The notes under the pieces: model-generated
Told to the model about the DNA's origin: nothing
What the model saw: only the letters and a program-made list of their open reading frames with translations
The model's database searches: none
Shown: positions 49,940-63,960 of the stretch, one piece after another
Position numbering within the stretch: position 1 is the first letter of the stretch
Layout of the letters: each line of letters starts with the position of its first letter
Source of the DNA: Stercorarius parasiticus
Lineage: Eukaryota > Chordata > Aves > Charadriiformes > Stercorariidae
NCBI GenBank assembly: GCA_013396915.1
Contig: VWZL01000265.1
Span: forward strand, 102,134-166,133
Length of the DNA stretch: 64,000 nucleotides
Direction: 5' to 3'
Translations under genes and position numbers: made by a program

Positions 49940-52900
49940 CTTAAATAGGAGATAATATAAGTAACATAACAAATTATGAGCAAACCAGTTATGATGTCTT
50001 TCTTCTAAGCTGGTGTTGCAAAAAAGACAGAAAAAAATTTGCTTTGGAGGTAAAGAATTGGTTGTGAGAGGTTTTTCTATGGCTGAATACAAAGGTAAAC
50101 CTTTTTATTTCTCTTTTTTTTTTCTTCTGATCTTTTCTTCACCTGTGTTTTCACTGCTACCTGTGTAAGTAATTACTTCTATGAATGTAGACGTATGGGG
50201 AGGTCACAGGGAGGCCTGAGACATACTTTTACAATGTGATTAGGCCTGAAAGAAGCCTGATGAAGCAATATGCCGCTCATTTCTCTAGTGACGTGGCAGT
50301 GAAGTACATGTTTTTACAGTGAATGTGGAAATGTGAGCATTCCTAACATAACTTACAACCTTATAACCTTAAATTTTGTCCAGTGTCCCTGGGATTTATA
50401 TGCATTTTAGGCATTTTTCAAAATTTCGCCCTGAGTGTTTGCTAGAGCTGAAAATCCTGAAAAGGAACCTCTTTATGATAGAATTCTGACAACTGGTTTC
50501 ATGCTACCACCTAAACTGCTTTCTAGAAATGACCTTGAAATATGTGGTGATTTGCACTGTGTCTTAGATTATGTGTGCAGACTGCTGCGGAGTCGGGCCT
50601 ACGAGAATAATTGGATTTGGTGCGCGGAGGGGGAGGGAATTTTGTACTCTAATTGACTTTATTTTATAATTTATGACAGGAGTGCCCCTTGCCTTGGTTA
50701 TGCATCCTGTCTTATATAAATCTTTTCATGTATTTGTGTGTGAATATACATATTTATAGAATTCTAAATACGTGAACCTGCAGGTGTTTTAGGCCCGGTC
50801 TGTTCAAGCACCAGGGTGTTGCATCTTTCTAGTGAACATTTAGTTTGCTGTTGGATGGCACTACTGGATTTTGACCAAAATCTGTGATACCATATCTCAA
50901 TGCTTGTGTGAAGCATTTTTGATGAATATTCTTCCAGCAATGTGAGGTTTTTTTGCCTGGAAGATTCACATGAAGGAATAGGAAAATGGAGGGAAAAGGT
51001 GCTATACAGAACCATTCATAATGTTGCATGTCATGAGTGTGTGTAGAGGAGCAAGGTATGGTGCAATATGAGAATTTTCAAAAGACTTTCTAGAATGGGT
51101 GGACAAAGATTCTTCATTCTGAGTCTGTGATGAAAGCAGGCACTTTGGTAATTTTTTCAGTAAAATGTAACTGCTGCTGTAATTTACAAACTAACCTGCC
51201 TCCTCAAAGTGCCTTTTTTAAAAACGTTGTGTGGTGTCATTCCTGTGAATTTTTTGTCTGATTTTTTTCAAATTCTCATCATTCATAAAAATACAAAATG
51301 CTGGCTTTCTTGTTATTGGCTTTTTCTGTTGATTAACTGAGAATTTCACGTGACTTTCCCTTTGCATTTGTTATAAATCACGCTAGGCAGCTAACTTCTC
51401 TGCATGATTTCTCTTCAATAATTAAATCTAGCATTTCCAGCTGCTGTAAAATTTGTTGCCCTTTTCTGTTCAGTTATGGTTTTTCATGCAGAAGACTTGG
51501 ACTTCCTCACAGTTTTAATTCTTATTCAGTATCGATTTATAGGCTGCGTGTAATAAACTGAATGTTTTACTTCATGGCTCATGCTGAGAAGCGAATCTTA
51601 ATGTTAATACAAGTATTGCCTTGACAGAGATAAGATGCAAGGCTAGGCAAGCGTTCCAATAGTGACTTGGATGGAGCTATTTGCTTTTTGTTTCCTTGGC
51701 AGAAAACGAAATTCAGTAGTTCCGTTGATTGATAATCTTGTGTATTCTGCACCTTTTCCCCTTTCGTGTACTAAGCATTAAATGTTAGAAGATGTTATTT
51801 GTGTCAGAGGAAGTACCTAAAAAGTACTGCAAATCAATTGTGGTAGAATACCTATAAGTCAAAGAGAATGCTTGAGAGCCATTGAAAGAATTATGAAAAG
51901 GTATTTGGTGTCTTTGTAGTTTCTGTACGTGATTGTTATTTCTGTATGTAACAGTTACTATGGGAAAGAAAGTTGTAATCTTTGACTGGGTCCCTGTTCT
52001 CCATATAATTTGGCAGTGTTTTTAATTAAGGCTGCTTTGTTACAGAATTTAGGCATCAAATAATCTTTCTGTGACTCTTACAACATCCTTTTATGTGAAG
52101 TGTTATTCAACACACTTAATGACAATGACCTTACTTATTAGAACAAAAGATTTTGGAATGCTTTCAATGGGTATTCTGTCTAGTAGTGTGGATTATCAGC
52201 AATGAATCTTTACAGAACATGTGAAGATAATGGGAAGCGCAAGTTGTAAGCATCCTGTAGTAACGTGACCAAAAGTCCATACGACTGCAAAAATGTAATG
52301 TGGCAACACAAAGGAAGTTAGATGTACCCTTACAGAAAAATAAGGCTTTACATATTTCATTATAAATGGGTTTATCTCTCTCTCAAATTTAGACTTTTAA
52401 GTAAATGCTGCCCTTTGCATTGTGCAGGTTAGGCATTATAGCACCATCTGTCGGTAGAAGGAATAAAAATTTTTACTTTCATTTCTAAATATTTTTTTGG
52501 GGGTATTATAAACTCTTCAACAGAGTGCCCAGCATGGAAGACTATTTTTTTTCCAATTGAGGATTAACTAGTTCTGTTCTGCTGCAATATGTTGACAAGT
52601 CCCAAACTGGAAAATTAAATTTCTCATATTCCTGTGGTGCCAATTTTTAGGATTCATTGTCTCACATGAGTCAAAGGATACCGAAATGAGAAGTTCTTTT
52701 TCGGTTTGATCAGTATAACATTTTCACTGTGCTCTGGGAAGTGTTGGGATAAAGTATTGCCTGATTATGAAAGGAGGAATGAAAAATTGTGGTTTCTCTT
52801 TCACGATGCTTTAATAAGCAATGGGAGGAGAAGGAATGAAAACTCGCACTGGAATGCTGAGGCATCTTTTTTTGTTATATCTCAATTTTAAATCAAAATA

Positions 52901-54589
52901 TATTACAGAAATATGTCTAAGAGGTATCAAAGATATAATAATATTGTTTCTGAAGCAGCTTGAAAGAAAATTCATTTTAGAACTACTCTCTCCTATAGGC
53001 TTTTCTGATGAAACAAGAAGTAATGTTTCAAAAAAATTACCATTTTTTGATAATATTTTTGGCAAATTATGAGACAAACTATATGAAGAATCAAATCTAG
53101 TAAGTACCAACATATTATTGGGGCTTTCAAATCATAATGAATATGGAAATGAAATGGATTCATAACCAGAGCTATTTCATATTAAAAAAATCTATTCTCA
53201 TTTTTCTGATGCTAATGCAGTTTATTGCTTTGTAATTAATGTTTATTGTTTAGCAGTATCTTGTGGAATCTCTTCCACGTTTTATAATATATGCTATATT
53301 TCATTTACATACTAAGTGTAATTTGAAAAAAAATAATCCAGGAATGTATGAGTCTTTTCTGCACAGCGTCTTACAATATTAGCTGTATGAGATTTTAACT
53401 TTTTATGGCCTTTTTTCTTTCCTTTTACATATTTAACACATCTACTTATTTTTCACTTTCTGTGAATGATAAACTCCTTTGTTTTAAAAACTTGTTACCC
53501 CCTCTTGTAAATATTGTTACAGCTGATTATTTTCACTAGAGACTATCAATGATCTTAATTAATCTGCTCTCCATGGCTCTGGAAGTCTTGGCAGAACACG
53601 CTCTGGAATTCTTCTTATTTTAGCATTTGTAACCCCTGAAAACCTAAAAATGCCAAAGACTCAATTCCTGTAACCACTTATGTTTTATAATTTTGCCCTG
53701 CTACTTCAACAGATGAATTGAAACAGCATAGGCATGAAGAAAATGGAGTAATTAGAAGGGAGAGCGGTACTGTATGCTTCTGCTGTGATCTGTCTTCTGC
53801 TAGACTGGGAACAGACATTCATTTTTGAATTTATCTTTTGCTGTGGCAGTGCATCTCAACTTTTTTTTTTTTTTGGTGTGAAATCCATAATCGTAAGGCT
53901 GACAGGATGGGTTGGTTTTGGGCTTTTTTTTTTAATCCTTTATCTCACTAGTTAGCTAAATACCACACAAAATCCAGAATAACAATTAGTGCATGCTTAC
54001 AAGATTCATCAACAAAAATAAGGTCATGTCTAAACAGTGCTTTATCCAGATTGTTTTCTATTTGTTCTTTTTTTCTTTTTACTTACGAAGTCCAAGTTTA
54101 AAACTTGTTACTTAACTTCTTTGAAAAAATAAGTCTTAAAGTAAAATTATACACAGTAAGAAGTGAGTAAAATATAGTAATCTAACTGTGGAATATCTCT
54201 CCCACAGCAATGATTTAATGAGTTACTTCTAAGTGGTCATGTGTTAGGAAAACAGATACAGAAATATGAATATCTGGTCTTGTATTTACATGTGCAGGAT
54301 TTATATAGGTAAGTTCTACTTATTGCAGATAATTGTTTGTGAATACTGACTTGTGATGGGAATTACTCAAATACTCAGTTGAACATCTTAGTTATTAGGG
54401 TATTATAGAGCCAAAGTTTCTGCCAGTTTTCTGGGGTAGGAAACGATTTGGCAATAAACTTGAATAACTTGAACTTTGTTTAGAACATTCAAAATCCAAA
54501 ATCATTTAGGATGTTAACACAATCCACTTGGAAATTGCATGCTTTCTTTTATTCATCTACATTAATAGTGTTATTTTGTTTCACAGATG

Positions 54590-55900
54590 AATAGTTTGCT
54601 GAGACTCAAGATCGTCTGTATTGCGTTAGACCAAAAGTCCATCAAACTCAGTATTCTGTTTCTAGCAGAGTTGAATTGTACATGCCTAGGGACAAGTGTA
54701 AGAGCAGTGTAATTATATAGGGGTGCTTCCTTGGGTCTACCCAGGTAGCAGGGATCACACTATGGACAAAGATTTGCAGTTCTCTGAATGAATTTCACCT
54801 ATTGTTATATCTCCTGGTCACTGTATTAGCATTTTTCATGTTTGATTGTTCTTTTTACTCCCTTGACTTAGAGCTATCAGCAAAATTTGACACCACTTCC
54901 ACTGTCTGGTCATTTCCAAATACATTTAATATCACAGTGGGATTCAATTGGCGATTTTTCGCCACTTTGAAGAATAGCTATTATTTTTTTTAAAGCCATT
55001 TCCTTTGTTTTAATCAATTTTTGTCAACATAAGGATGTTCCTATATGCCCTACCTCATCCTGCCTTTCTTTAAGTATCTTTTTGGACTTTATGAACTGGA
55101 TCTTTCTTGTCTGTGTCTCCAGTAGCTTGTTGAAAGAAATCTAATGAAGCATGACTTCCCTTTACAAAAGCAATGATGACCCTTTCCGGTGTGTTTTTTT
55201 CCATTGTTTGCTTTTTGCTTTAAACACAGCTACCAATTTGCCTTTTATAAATTTCAGACTTACTGCCATATAATTCCCTGCTGTCCTCCAGAGGAGTCCA
55301 TTTGGCATATTTCATTCTTCTGGCATTGAGGCAGTTTGAACAAGAGCACTGTAGCTGATGTCTCAATTGCGTTCATCCGGAAGTTCTCCTAGATCACCTG
55401 AGTGAATACCGTCTGGTCCTAGCAGTTGGTCACTTGTCAGTTTTCTTTTATAACTTCTCTGCTAGCACTTCTCTGTGGTGGTCTCGTGTTCTAAGAGCTC
55501 TTTTTATCCTTTGATCTTCTATTGGGTCTACAGAGATACCTTAACGGGCTTTACTGCTCCTGATTTGTTAGAAAAATAATTTATTACTGTCTTTTATGCC
55601 TTTATGCAAGTGTTCTTCAAACCCTTTTGGCCTGCTTCATTCTGTTTTTAAAACTAACATGCCATAGTTGACATATTTTTCTGTTTTCCTTCTTTGAACA
55701 GACTTCATGAAAAAGAATGCCATTTTCGTACAGCCTTCTTTCTCTGCAGTTTAACCTTTCCAGCTTTTTTTGGTCTTTTAAAAAGCCTTTTGATGGATGG
55801 CATACATTTTCTTTGAACCCCTAATATTGTATCTTTTTATACAGTTTTGTGTTGTCTTATAAAAACATTTTCCATGTTTTGCTGCATCTTTTTATGCTCG
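54590..55900 (-). mobile_element. ancient CR1/L3-like LINE with RT-domain relics
   Basis: A long decayed CR1-family element on the - strand. Landmarks on the + strand in element order from the 3' end: GACCAAAAGTCCATC..AGTATTCTGT near 54630 (3'-end wording); ATCAGCAAAATTTGACACC near 54880; GCATGACTTCCCTTTACAAAAGC near 55150; and the antisense of GPDGIH, a CR1 reverse-transcriptase motif, at 55402-55419. Beyond this come a TTTTGGCCTGC block near 55625 and TTTTTGGTCTTTTAAAAAG near 55770, which also belong to this family. About 1.3 kb survives of a longer element with internal losses. It has no open frame, and its divergence is far greater than that of the 25-kb copy. Confidence 0.7.
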
Positions 55901-57689
55901 TATTACGAAAACTAAGCTAGCTAGCTAAGAAATTTCTTGCTTCAAATTAGATGTTCCCATCAGAAATGTTGTTGTTCTCACCTATTTATGAAAAATAAAT
56001 CAGTAGTGTTTACCTTGTTTATTATTCATGTACTGACTTCTACGGTAGCTTGTGCCAGGCAGTGATTCTAAAATACTCTTGACTGAAGTAATACAGTGTA
56101 TATAGAGTGTAAATTTCTAGCATTAACAAAGCAAATATCCTATTGTGCTTGATTGGCGATTTTCTTCTGAAATACCCGTCCAAAGATAATTTGCATTATT
56201 TCTGTACCTTTTTAACAACAGTGTTAGGAGTTGTTCAGCTTTGAAGAAAGAACACTGGTGATAGTACACAACTCTCCTTTATGTGCTTTATTGTGAGTTG
56301 GTTTGATCTAAATGAGAAAGGCATTATATTAAAATACTTCTGATATTGGTGCTGACAAGGTCACAGAAGATCTTCAGGGTCTGAAGGTGTTTTTTCTAAC
56401 TGTGATAGGTTGGACTTCAATATTCTACTGTTGTAGTTGTAAACTTTTTCTAATTTATTTTTACTTATATTCAGCATATATTTCTTTGTTATTATGTGAT
56501 TATTTTCACTGGTCTTTTTTCTTTAGTTTTTCTTATTTTACTTTTTTAATCTCTTATTTGTCACATCACCTTGTTTTATTGGGATAAATGAGTTTTATTC
56601 TTCTAGGTTTTTTTCTTCCAAGGTGGTGTCTGCATACTCTAGGTCATCCTAGTAGTTCTGCTCCGTGTCTGTTCTTGGAAGATTGATTCCTACTGGAACA
56701 TGGATGAGCCAGACTAATCATATTGATAAGTCCATTAGCTAGCCTATTATCCTATCTCAAACAGTGGATACTTAAGGAAGAGTTTATTAAAAGGGCAAAC
56801 ATCGTAACACTTTCCCAGAATACAGTCCCACCTTTCTGCGATTTGAAGTTCAGGGACTTCCAATTCTTGTTTGCCAGAAATTATGATTGTGTGCTTAGTT
56901 CCCCTTCAGGGATTCCCCCATTTGCCCAGTGAAACTTTGAATCCACATAGACTTCTGCTAAGAATTTCACTGAGTTAATTGCAAATTGTACTGGCATCTT
57001 AGTTTCATTCTTGCATTGTAAAATGCCTTTTCTCTGGTAGTGAGTCAGGTTGGAGGGAAGACACAGATCACAACCAGTATTTCTTAGAACACCTTCTGTA
57101 CATTATACTGTTGTAATCAATGCAGTAAAGCTGTTACTGTTAATAGCTGAAAACTTCACACAATGCCATCACTTACACACTTATAGTTGGAGCTTACAGT
57201 TGGGAAGGGGTTTACTGGCATTCCAATAGCTCCAGAAATTCCTGCAGAAGGTCCTTTGCTTCATGAGGGTATATATACAATCATGTATTCCTTGTTTGCA
57301 TGACTCTCTTGGACGTTGTCCGAGACATACAACCTCCTGCTGGTGCTAGTGTGTGCTAGTGATGGTGTACAGATTCAGCAGACCCGTGGTATTCCGAACT
57401 GATCATATTTTGCAGTTTCAACAAGACTGCCAGTCCCTAGAGTTTACCAGCTCCTGAGAAACTTTCACACACGACCTTCTTAGCATGCACCATCTTTTTG
57501 GCCTGCTTTTTCCTGGCGACTCTCTCCATCTAATGTTTTAAGAATCTATAGAACCCATTCATGCAAACTCACCTAGAAAGGGTCTTTTATACCACATGAT
57601 TATTACAGAATTCTCCTGTCCCTCCTGAGTCATCTTTTTTTTCCCCCATCTTGAAAAATCCTACTGTTACATAGTTATTTCTTCTATGG

Positions 57690-58300
57690 CATTATTCCAG
57701 TTCTGAATCTTTCCAAAATGCTTCTTAGTTCTATCATATTTTCTGACATAAGACCCAAAACTGCACCCAGCATTCCAGATGTGGACACACCAGGAATTTA
57801 TAAATACACAATGTATTCTGCTTTGTTCTCTTCTCAGTGGTTCCTAATTCTTTACTTGATTACTGCATGCTTGTTGATTATCCTGTACCAAGATGATGTT
57901 TTCGTAGAACTATGAAACTAGTTCAGTTTCATTGAACTATCTGTCAGTGATAATACCATCTCATTATGGCAAAAAGGAGTGAAGATAAAGGTCAACTCGG
58001 AGTCCATCATTTTATATCTAAAATTAGATTCTTTCCTACATTTCTTTTATCTATACTGAAGTTCCTGTGCAGTTTTATTAGCACGGTGACTTGGTTTTCC
58101 AGTCTCCCCCTCCAGTTCCTTACAGCTCCTTCGTGATTATACAACACTGAAGAGCTTAGTATCAGCAACGAACTTTGTCACTTCATTATTCACTCATCCT
58201 TCAGCCTTTTTTTTTACATATGTGTTGAACAGCCTGAAACGATCACAAACTGACAGGAACTGTACAGTTAATGTTAGTTTGACCAGAACCTTATCTAATG
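57690..58300 (-). mobile_element. second ancient CR1/L3-like LINE fragment
   Basis: The + strand shows ACCCAAAACTGCACCCAGC, then ATTCCAGATGTGGACAC, near 57754-57790. Then come AGCTTAGTATCAGCAACGAA near 58153 and TGTTGAACAGCCTGAA near 58223, the usual antisense order of a CR1 C-terminal and RT segment. These blocks lie closer to the element 3' end than the GPDGIH region at 55.4 kb, yet sit at higher coordinates. So this is a separate insertion or rearranged copy in the same orientation, not a continuation. The edges are uncertain. Confidence 0.6.
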
Positions 58301-61300
58301 TTTTCTCTCCTCTCCTTCCAGTAGTAGCTTTTCTGATTCTTGTCATTTACCCTTCCTTTGTCTGCTTTATGTTTTGCTTTTCTTTTGTGATGTTGTTCTA
58401 GATAAGTCACTATACATTCCTAAAATGTGACTTTTTAAATCAAAGTAGTTTGCTCACAAGTGGACAATTTGTGCTTATTGATATTTCAAGAGCTTTGATG
58501 GAATAAAAAGTTAGAGTATACTTCTGTTGTTATTATTTGTACAGTCAACATTTCTATTGAAGGTGAAAATATAAATGTCAAAACCATTCTGAAAAAAATG
58601 GCAAATCTAGCATGAGATGATGGTTTTAGTTTTTGTATACCTACAGGAACCTGAAACTGCTCTAACACTCTCTTTTGTTTCTGATAAAACAGAATGGTGA
58701 ATCAAACAGTTTTTAATAGCATTAACTTCCAGATAAAATATTTTCGACCAGTCTTTATAATTCCAGAATTAGTGGAAACATTTACGTCTTTAGATTCTTC
58801 CATCAAGGCACAGGGAAGTGAATTATTGAAAAGATAAAAATAAATTTGTTTGCTTTCTGTCAGAGTTCATATCCACAGCCAACCTTGATAGAAGACCAGA
58901 ATGATTTAGACAAGTTTGCTTTGGAGATTCATAACATATGCTTGCTGGACAGAATTGAGTTATCTCTGCTCTGGAGAGTAAGTTATTGTAGCAGGAGCTG
59001 ACAGAGATGAAGATAACTGAGGGAAATTCAATTACCTTTTAGTGTTTTCCTTCTAATAGGATTCTTAATGTGAAAAAGATCCTTAGATGATGCGCCTATG
59101 TTGCTTTGTGAGATCTGCTTTGATACCTGCATCCAGAATAAAGTGAACTCTTCTTTTCAGGCCTTCATTAGGATGAAATATGCATCTGATTGCTAAATGG
59201 GTGTTAACTTTTGATCCAACATATTGTCATTTGTAGCCCAGATGTATTTGACAGTCTTCTGGCAATAGTCTTGAATATTCTCTCAAATACAATTTCATTT
59301 TTGAAAGTATTTGTTTTATACGAAAAGCTTGTTTATTACAGGAATTGGAGAAAGAGGTCACAAAACTGTAAAATATTTCCCTATATTCTAGTTCTGTTTC
59401 TGCATGTTTAATTGTTTTCTCATTTGACTTTTCCTAGCAAAGGCACCTGAGTTGCAAATACTACTTATGACTGACCTGAGCTCAGACTGTTGGGCTAAAT
59501 CCCATTTCACTTGACTGTAGCTGGATTTCATGTCAAACCTCTGCAGTTCTGATGTTACCAGCGTAGACTGGTGCATACAGATATTAGGATGTTATTGTTT
59601 GCGTTACTTGTAAAAAATTCTTTTTTTTTTTTTTAAATAATGTCTGACGGTTGAAATTAAAACTTAGAAGTGACTCTCCAGTTCGTTCTGCAGCTGTATG
59701 TATGTACAAAAACATAACCATGTACAAGTTTGTGTACCTGCAATATGTTTTCTTTTATTGATCCATTAAACTACTGAATGTAGCTGAATATGGTTATATG
59801 TGTATCCTCCAAAAGATTTCATTTTTAAAACTCTGACCCGTATTAGCTTTGGAACGCAAAATCCATTTTTTATCTGGAGCATTTACCCAAGTACTTGCAC
59901 GCTGATATTTCTATAAAAGAAAGGGAGAACACGTATCTTAATGTTAGATTTATTTGCAACCCCAAAACAGGTTGGATGTGCCTAAAAGGCATAGCATATC
60001 TGACCTTATAAAAGTCTGTATTGAAAATCTAGTCCATAGTTTGAGTAGCTACTTGTCTTGACCTACGGCTTCTTGATTGTGTAAGTTATAGATACACTGG
60101 TCATTCTCTTGTTTGCACTCAAGTCGTACTATGCATAGTCTCATCTTGTAGTTAACAGAGTCTCCTCGTTTAGGCATGGCAAAGTTTGATTCATGCAGCT
60201 TTACTTTTTGATGTTCAAGAAGGTGGCTTGTGAAAATCAACTTTGGGGCAATGTGGGAAGTAAACCATAGTAAAACATATGCATTAAGATACTGAGATAT
60301 TTAGAAAAGTTAATCAGTAGAGCTTGAAGGCAGTTGCAGTTAAGGTTTTCAATGTTTCCTATATTTCTTAGTCACATAGAGTATTTTTCTCTTTCATTTA
60401 TTAGAATGTTACTGAGGAGAAAGTTGTGCAAAATATTACATCTAGTGTAATAGTTTATCCTGAATTGGTATTTCTCATTCCAGTGAAAACGTCAGCCTTT
60501 CATTGAGAATGCTCTGTTCTGAATACAGCATAGTGACTGCGCTGAAATAAATTCCTCCATGAGGAGGATTTTACAATTGAATTGCTAAAATGATTTTTAT
60601 TTTGTAGTAGATAGGGCTTGAAGTCTGTCTGGGATCCAGGGAAGGAAATGGTGGAAAATTGTAAAACCACACCCAGCCAAGGGTGGCATTCCTAATATTT
60701 TATAAAGGTAGCCTTTTATGTCTGAGTAGACCTATACAGCTTTCCAGGAAAGGAAACAAAACTGCACTAATCAGAATTCTTAACAGGAACTAAAAGATCC
60801 TTTCACATTGCCACTCCTATCTCAGTGCTTTACAGTCCAGCTTTTCATCTTAACTTTCCTATATCAGCTTTTAAATGGGAATCACTAGAATAGATTTTTT
60901 TGACTCTTTTTCTTCCTGCTTTATCTGATTCTTTTCTAGAAATCTTTATGGAATAAGTCCACGTACTGATTTTTCCCTTTGACCCAAATAGGAGGAAATT
61001 GAGTCAGTCCCTTTGAGATGGTCGTAGATCATGAAAAGGAAGATCTATCAGGCAGTTAAGCTGCTCTTCAGATGATCCTTGTGTCAGGGAAGTTGCCAAG
61101 TGACTTAGAGACCTCTGGATTTCACTGTTAATCTGAAGTCCTACTGGAAGTGGCAGAGTCAATCCTTAAAAAGCCCTACCATTCACAAAAACAAATTGTC
61201 CTCACTGCTCTGTTTCACACAAGGAAGAAGATCCGGTTCCTGATACTGCCCTCCCTCCCACCTTCTTCCTGCTCACGTTTCTAGGTTCCTGTTATTAATT

Positions 61301-61836
61301 CACTTTTTAGAAAATGCATCTTCAAGGATTTCTGTCCATCTTAAAAGAAAAGATTTAGATATCTCTTGGAAGTAGGGCTTGGAATGTGATGATAGTGACT
61401 ATAATGATGAGCAGTGCAAGGGCTTTGGCCATCATTACACTTTTTGTTTCTTTGTGCCTTAGTGACAAGATACTGAGGTTTTTTGTCAAAACTTTGTTAG
61501 AACAAATTCTGGGTCTAAATTGTAATGCCAAGGTTATGGCATAATGGATTTAGAGATGTTCATGCTCCTTCCATTCTTCTTTCCTGCCTGTCCTTGCAGA
61601 AACTTGAGATTTAAATCTCATCAAACTACCCTGAATTGCATGTTGCCCTTAGAGCAATTTGAGATTCCATCTTTCACGACCGATGCCAATTCTTGCCTCA
61701 GAAATATTTGAGAGGTAACAGACAAAGCAAGCAAAATGCTCAGTTATTGGATGGGTTTACTATATTATAGACAATATATGGCAATTGTGAAACAAATTTT
61801 GTCATAGCTTGGGACCAGAGACTTACAAGACACTGT

Positions 61837-62002
61837 CAGGGTGGCACGAGGGCTGGCAGTGCCCTGCAGGGGGGTAAGTTGGGCACCCACTGCAGTACCA
61901 CAGCCTCCTGGGCAGGACCTCACCAAGCATCTCCAGCCTGCCACCCACCATGAGAAGAGCCATGGTGGGTGGCAGGGGAGGGTGGCCAGGGCCCACACAG
62001 AC
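61837..62002. other. GC-rich island of unknown nature
   Basis: About 165 bp of clearly GC-rich sequence (CCACC, GGTGG and CCTGC words) inside AT-rich intron, with sharp edges on both sides. A 76-codon + frame crosses it but shows no recognisable protein. It contains the perfect inverted repeat of the next entry. It could be a decayed insertion, a structured RNA gene or a small retrocopy; I recognise none of these specifically. Confidence 0.5.
61937..61976. repeat. perfect 16-bp inverted repeat (hairpin)
   Basis: CCTGCCACCCACCATG at 61937-61952 and its exact reverse complement at 61961-61976 enclose the 8-base loop AGAAGAGC. After a 2-base bulge on the left, CTCC (61931-61934) pairs with GGAG (61977-61980). 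The stem is GC-rich and would be very stable in RNA from either strand. At about 50 nt it is shorter than a usual pre-miRNA. Confidence 0.85.
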
Positions 62003-63960
62003 AGAAGAAAAAAGTCAGATATTCTGACTTCTGAAATATTTTTGCTTATTATTTCCTACACCACCTGTTAGAAACCCCAGATAGCTTATTTCTAAGCAGT
62101 TGTCGATAGCCTTGAAGCCAGCATCACCCATTGTGGCATTGGACCAACACTGTTTTGCAAGGCAATTTCATATGGTCAGCAGCAGAGGAGGGAGGAATGT
62201 TTCTCAGGTTAGTTTTGAATGGCAGCTGTTTGAAGCTACTCAGAATTTTGGAATATTAGAAGTAGATGGAGGTAGATTATTGGCTAGAGTGTAACTGAAG
62301 CTGTTAAAGTGTGTGAGAAATGTTGTTACATGGCTCTTTGGTATGTCCAATAGCTGTCACTTACATGTGTTTTATATAATGTTTTATATCATTTCAGTAC
62401 TTTCTTTCGGTTTTGTGCATGCTTGGTGGAAGCTGGTGGTTTTGTTTAGTCACTGTACTTCAATACCTATAATGTTAACAAGTGTACTGTAATTCACATC
62501 AAATCTCTGATTCTTGTTTTAAAAATACACAGAGTTTGTGTTGCTTTTTTATCCTGCGTGGCTATTCTGCTCTAAACTTAATAAGCTCCAAGTATTGAGT
62601 TTATTATTTTACACTGAATTAAAATCAATTAGTGAAATCTAGTTAAGCAGGATTTGTGCAGTTGTACTGTGTAATTTGTTTTGTGCCATTACACCAATGC
62701 CCATGAGTTCAGCTGTTTGTAACAAATGCTGATAACTGTTATCGAGGGGTAGTATGAAAATACCCTCATACCATTTAAAAAAAGCAAACCAGACAGAAAA
62801 ACCTTGCACGCTGAACTGAAACAAAGCCAAAAATAAAACTCGACAAGAATGTCAGAGCTTTGGATTAGGACATTTCACAAGTTCTGGTATTTAATATTGA
62901 AATGAGAAATAAACAGAAAACTCAAGAAATGGAACTTATATGTTCTTATTATGCAAATGAATTATGTTTATGTAGTATTTTTATTTTTTTTTTTTAAATA
63001 TTGGCAACATAAAGGATAATGCCAGTAGAAACTGGTGCTACATAGTACTTAATTTCTCTGAAGGTAGCTTCTGTGGTGACTGCAATACTGACTCTTGCAT
63101 CGTTGCGGTCTTTTCATTTAAACCAAGAACGCAAGAAAAATATAAATTTTAAAGCAATTGTTATGGAGTATTTTTAGTCCTTGTTCCGTATCGCTCAGTA
63201 TAAGGATCTAGAGTTGTATGAATAAGTGTTTTTAACCTAGACTGCTATAAATTAAAGCAGAGACTGTTGTTTTCTCATACTTTGAATAGTCAGAATATTT
63301 CAAATGCTGTCTTTTTATGGATAATAAAATCACACAGTTTTAAAAATAAATTTAAATTATCCTCCGGCAACAATTTTTAGGGCCAAATGTTAACCTTTCA
63401 AGGGCAGCAGAACTCTTCCTGAATAAAAAATGTTAATTAAAAACCAAACGTATTCATACCTATCTCATGCTGTTCCGAAATTTTAAAGTTGGGTTACATA
63501 AGTGCATGGGAACCAATCACAAAGGAAAAAAACTCATACACTTCTTGGAATGAAATACAAAACATAGACTACTGAAAAAAGGAGAGGGAAAAAAAAGTTC
63601 CAATAATTTGCTTTTCATAGTTTGATGCTATAGGAATTCTGACAGGAGGCTTTAAGTTAAGGCAGAGGTTAAGCTAAAGCTGGGATTGTGACTGCTTAGC
63701 ATGTTTCCAAAGTAAGTGGCTAGGAATGATTTTAAAGAATAACTGCTATATAACACCATATTTTAAGAATCCTTCCCATTTGCTTCTGGATTTTTTTTTT
63801 TAAATCTTTGCCACTTCATCATCGTCTTAATCAAAATATCCTGCTTTTAAAATACTTGGTTCTCCAAAAAATAAACCTCTCAAGAATCTTAGTTTGCCCT
63901 AAAGTGGAGAGCAAGTTTGGAGTGTTATTAGAAACTTGTGAATCGCCAGCACTGAGTGTG

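Noticed and set aside
50435..50656. 73-codon + frame with a locally GC-richer end, considered as a hidden exon
   Set aside because: It matches no LRBA segment that I know and no family I recognise; no convincing acceptor and donor pair of the required phase 0.
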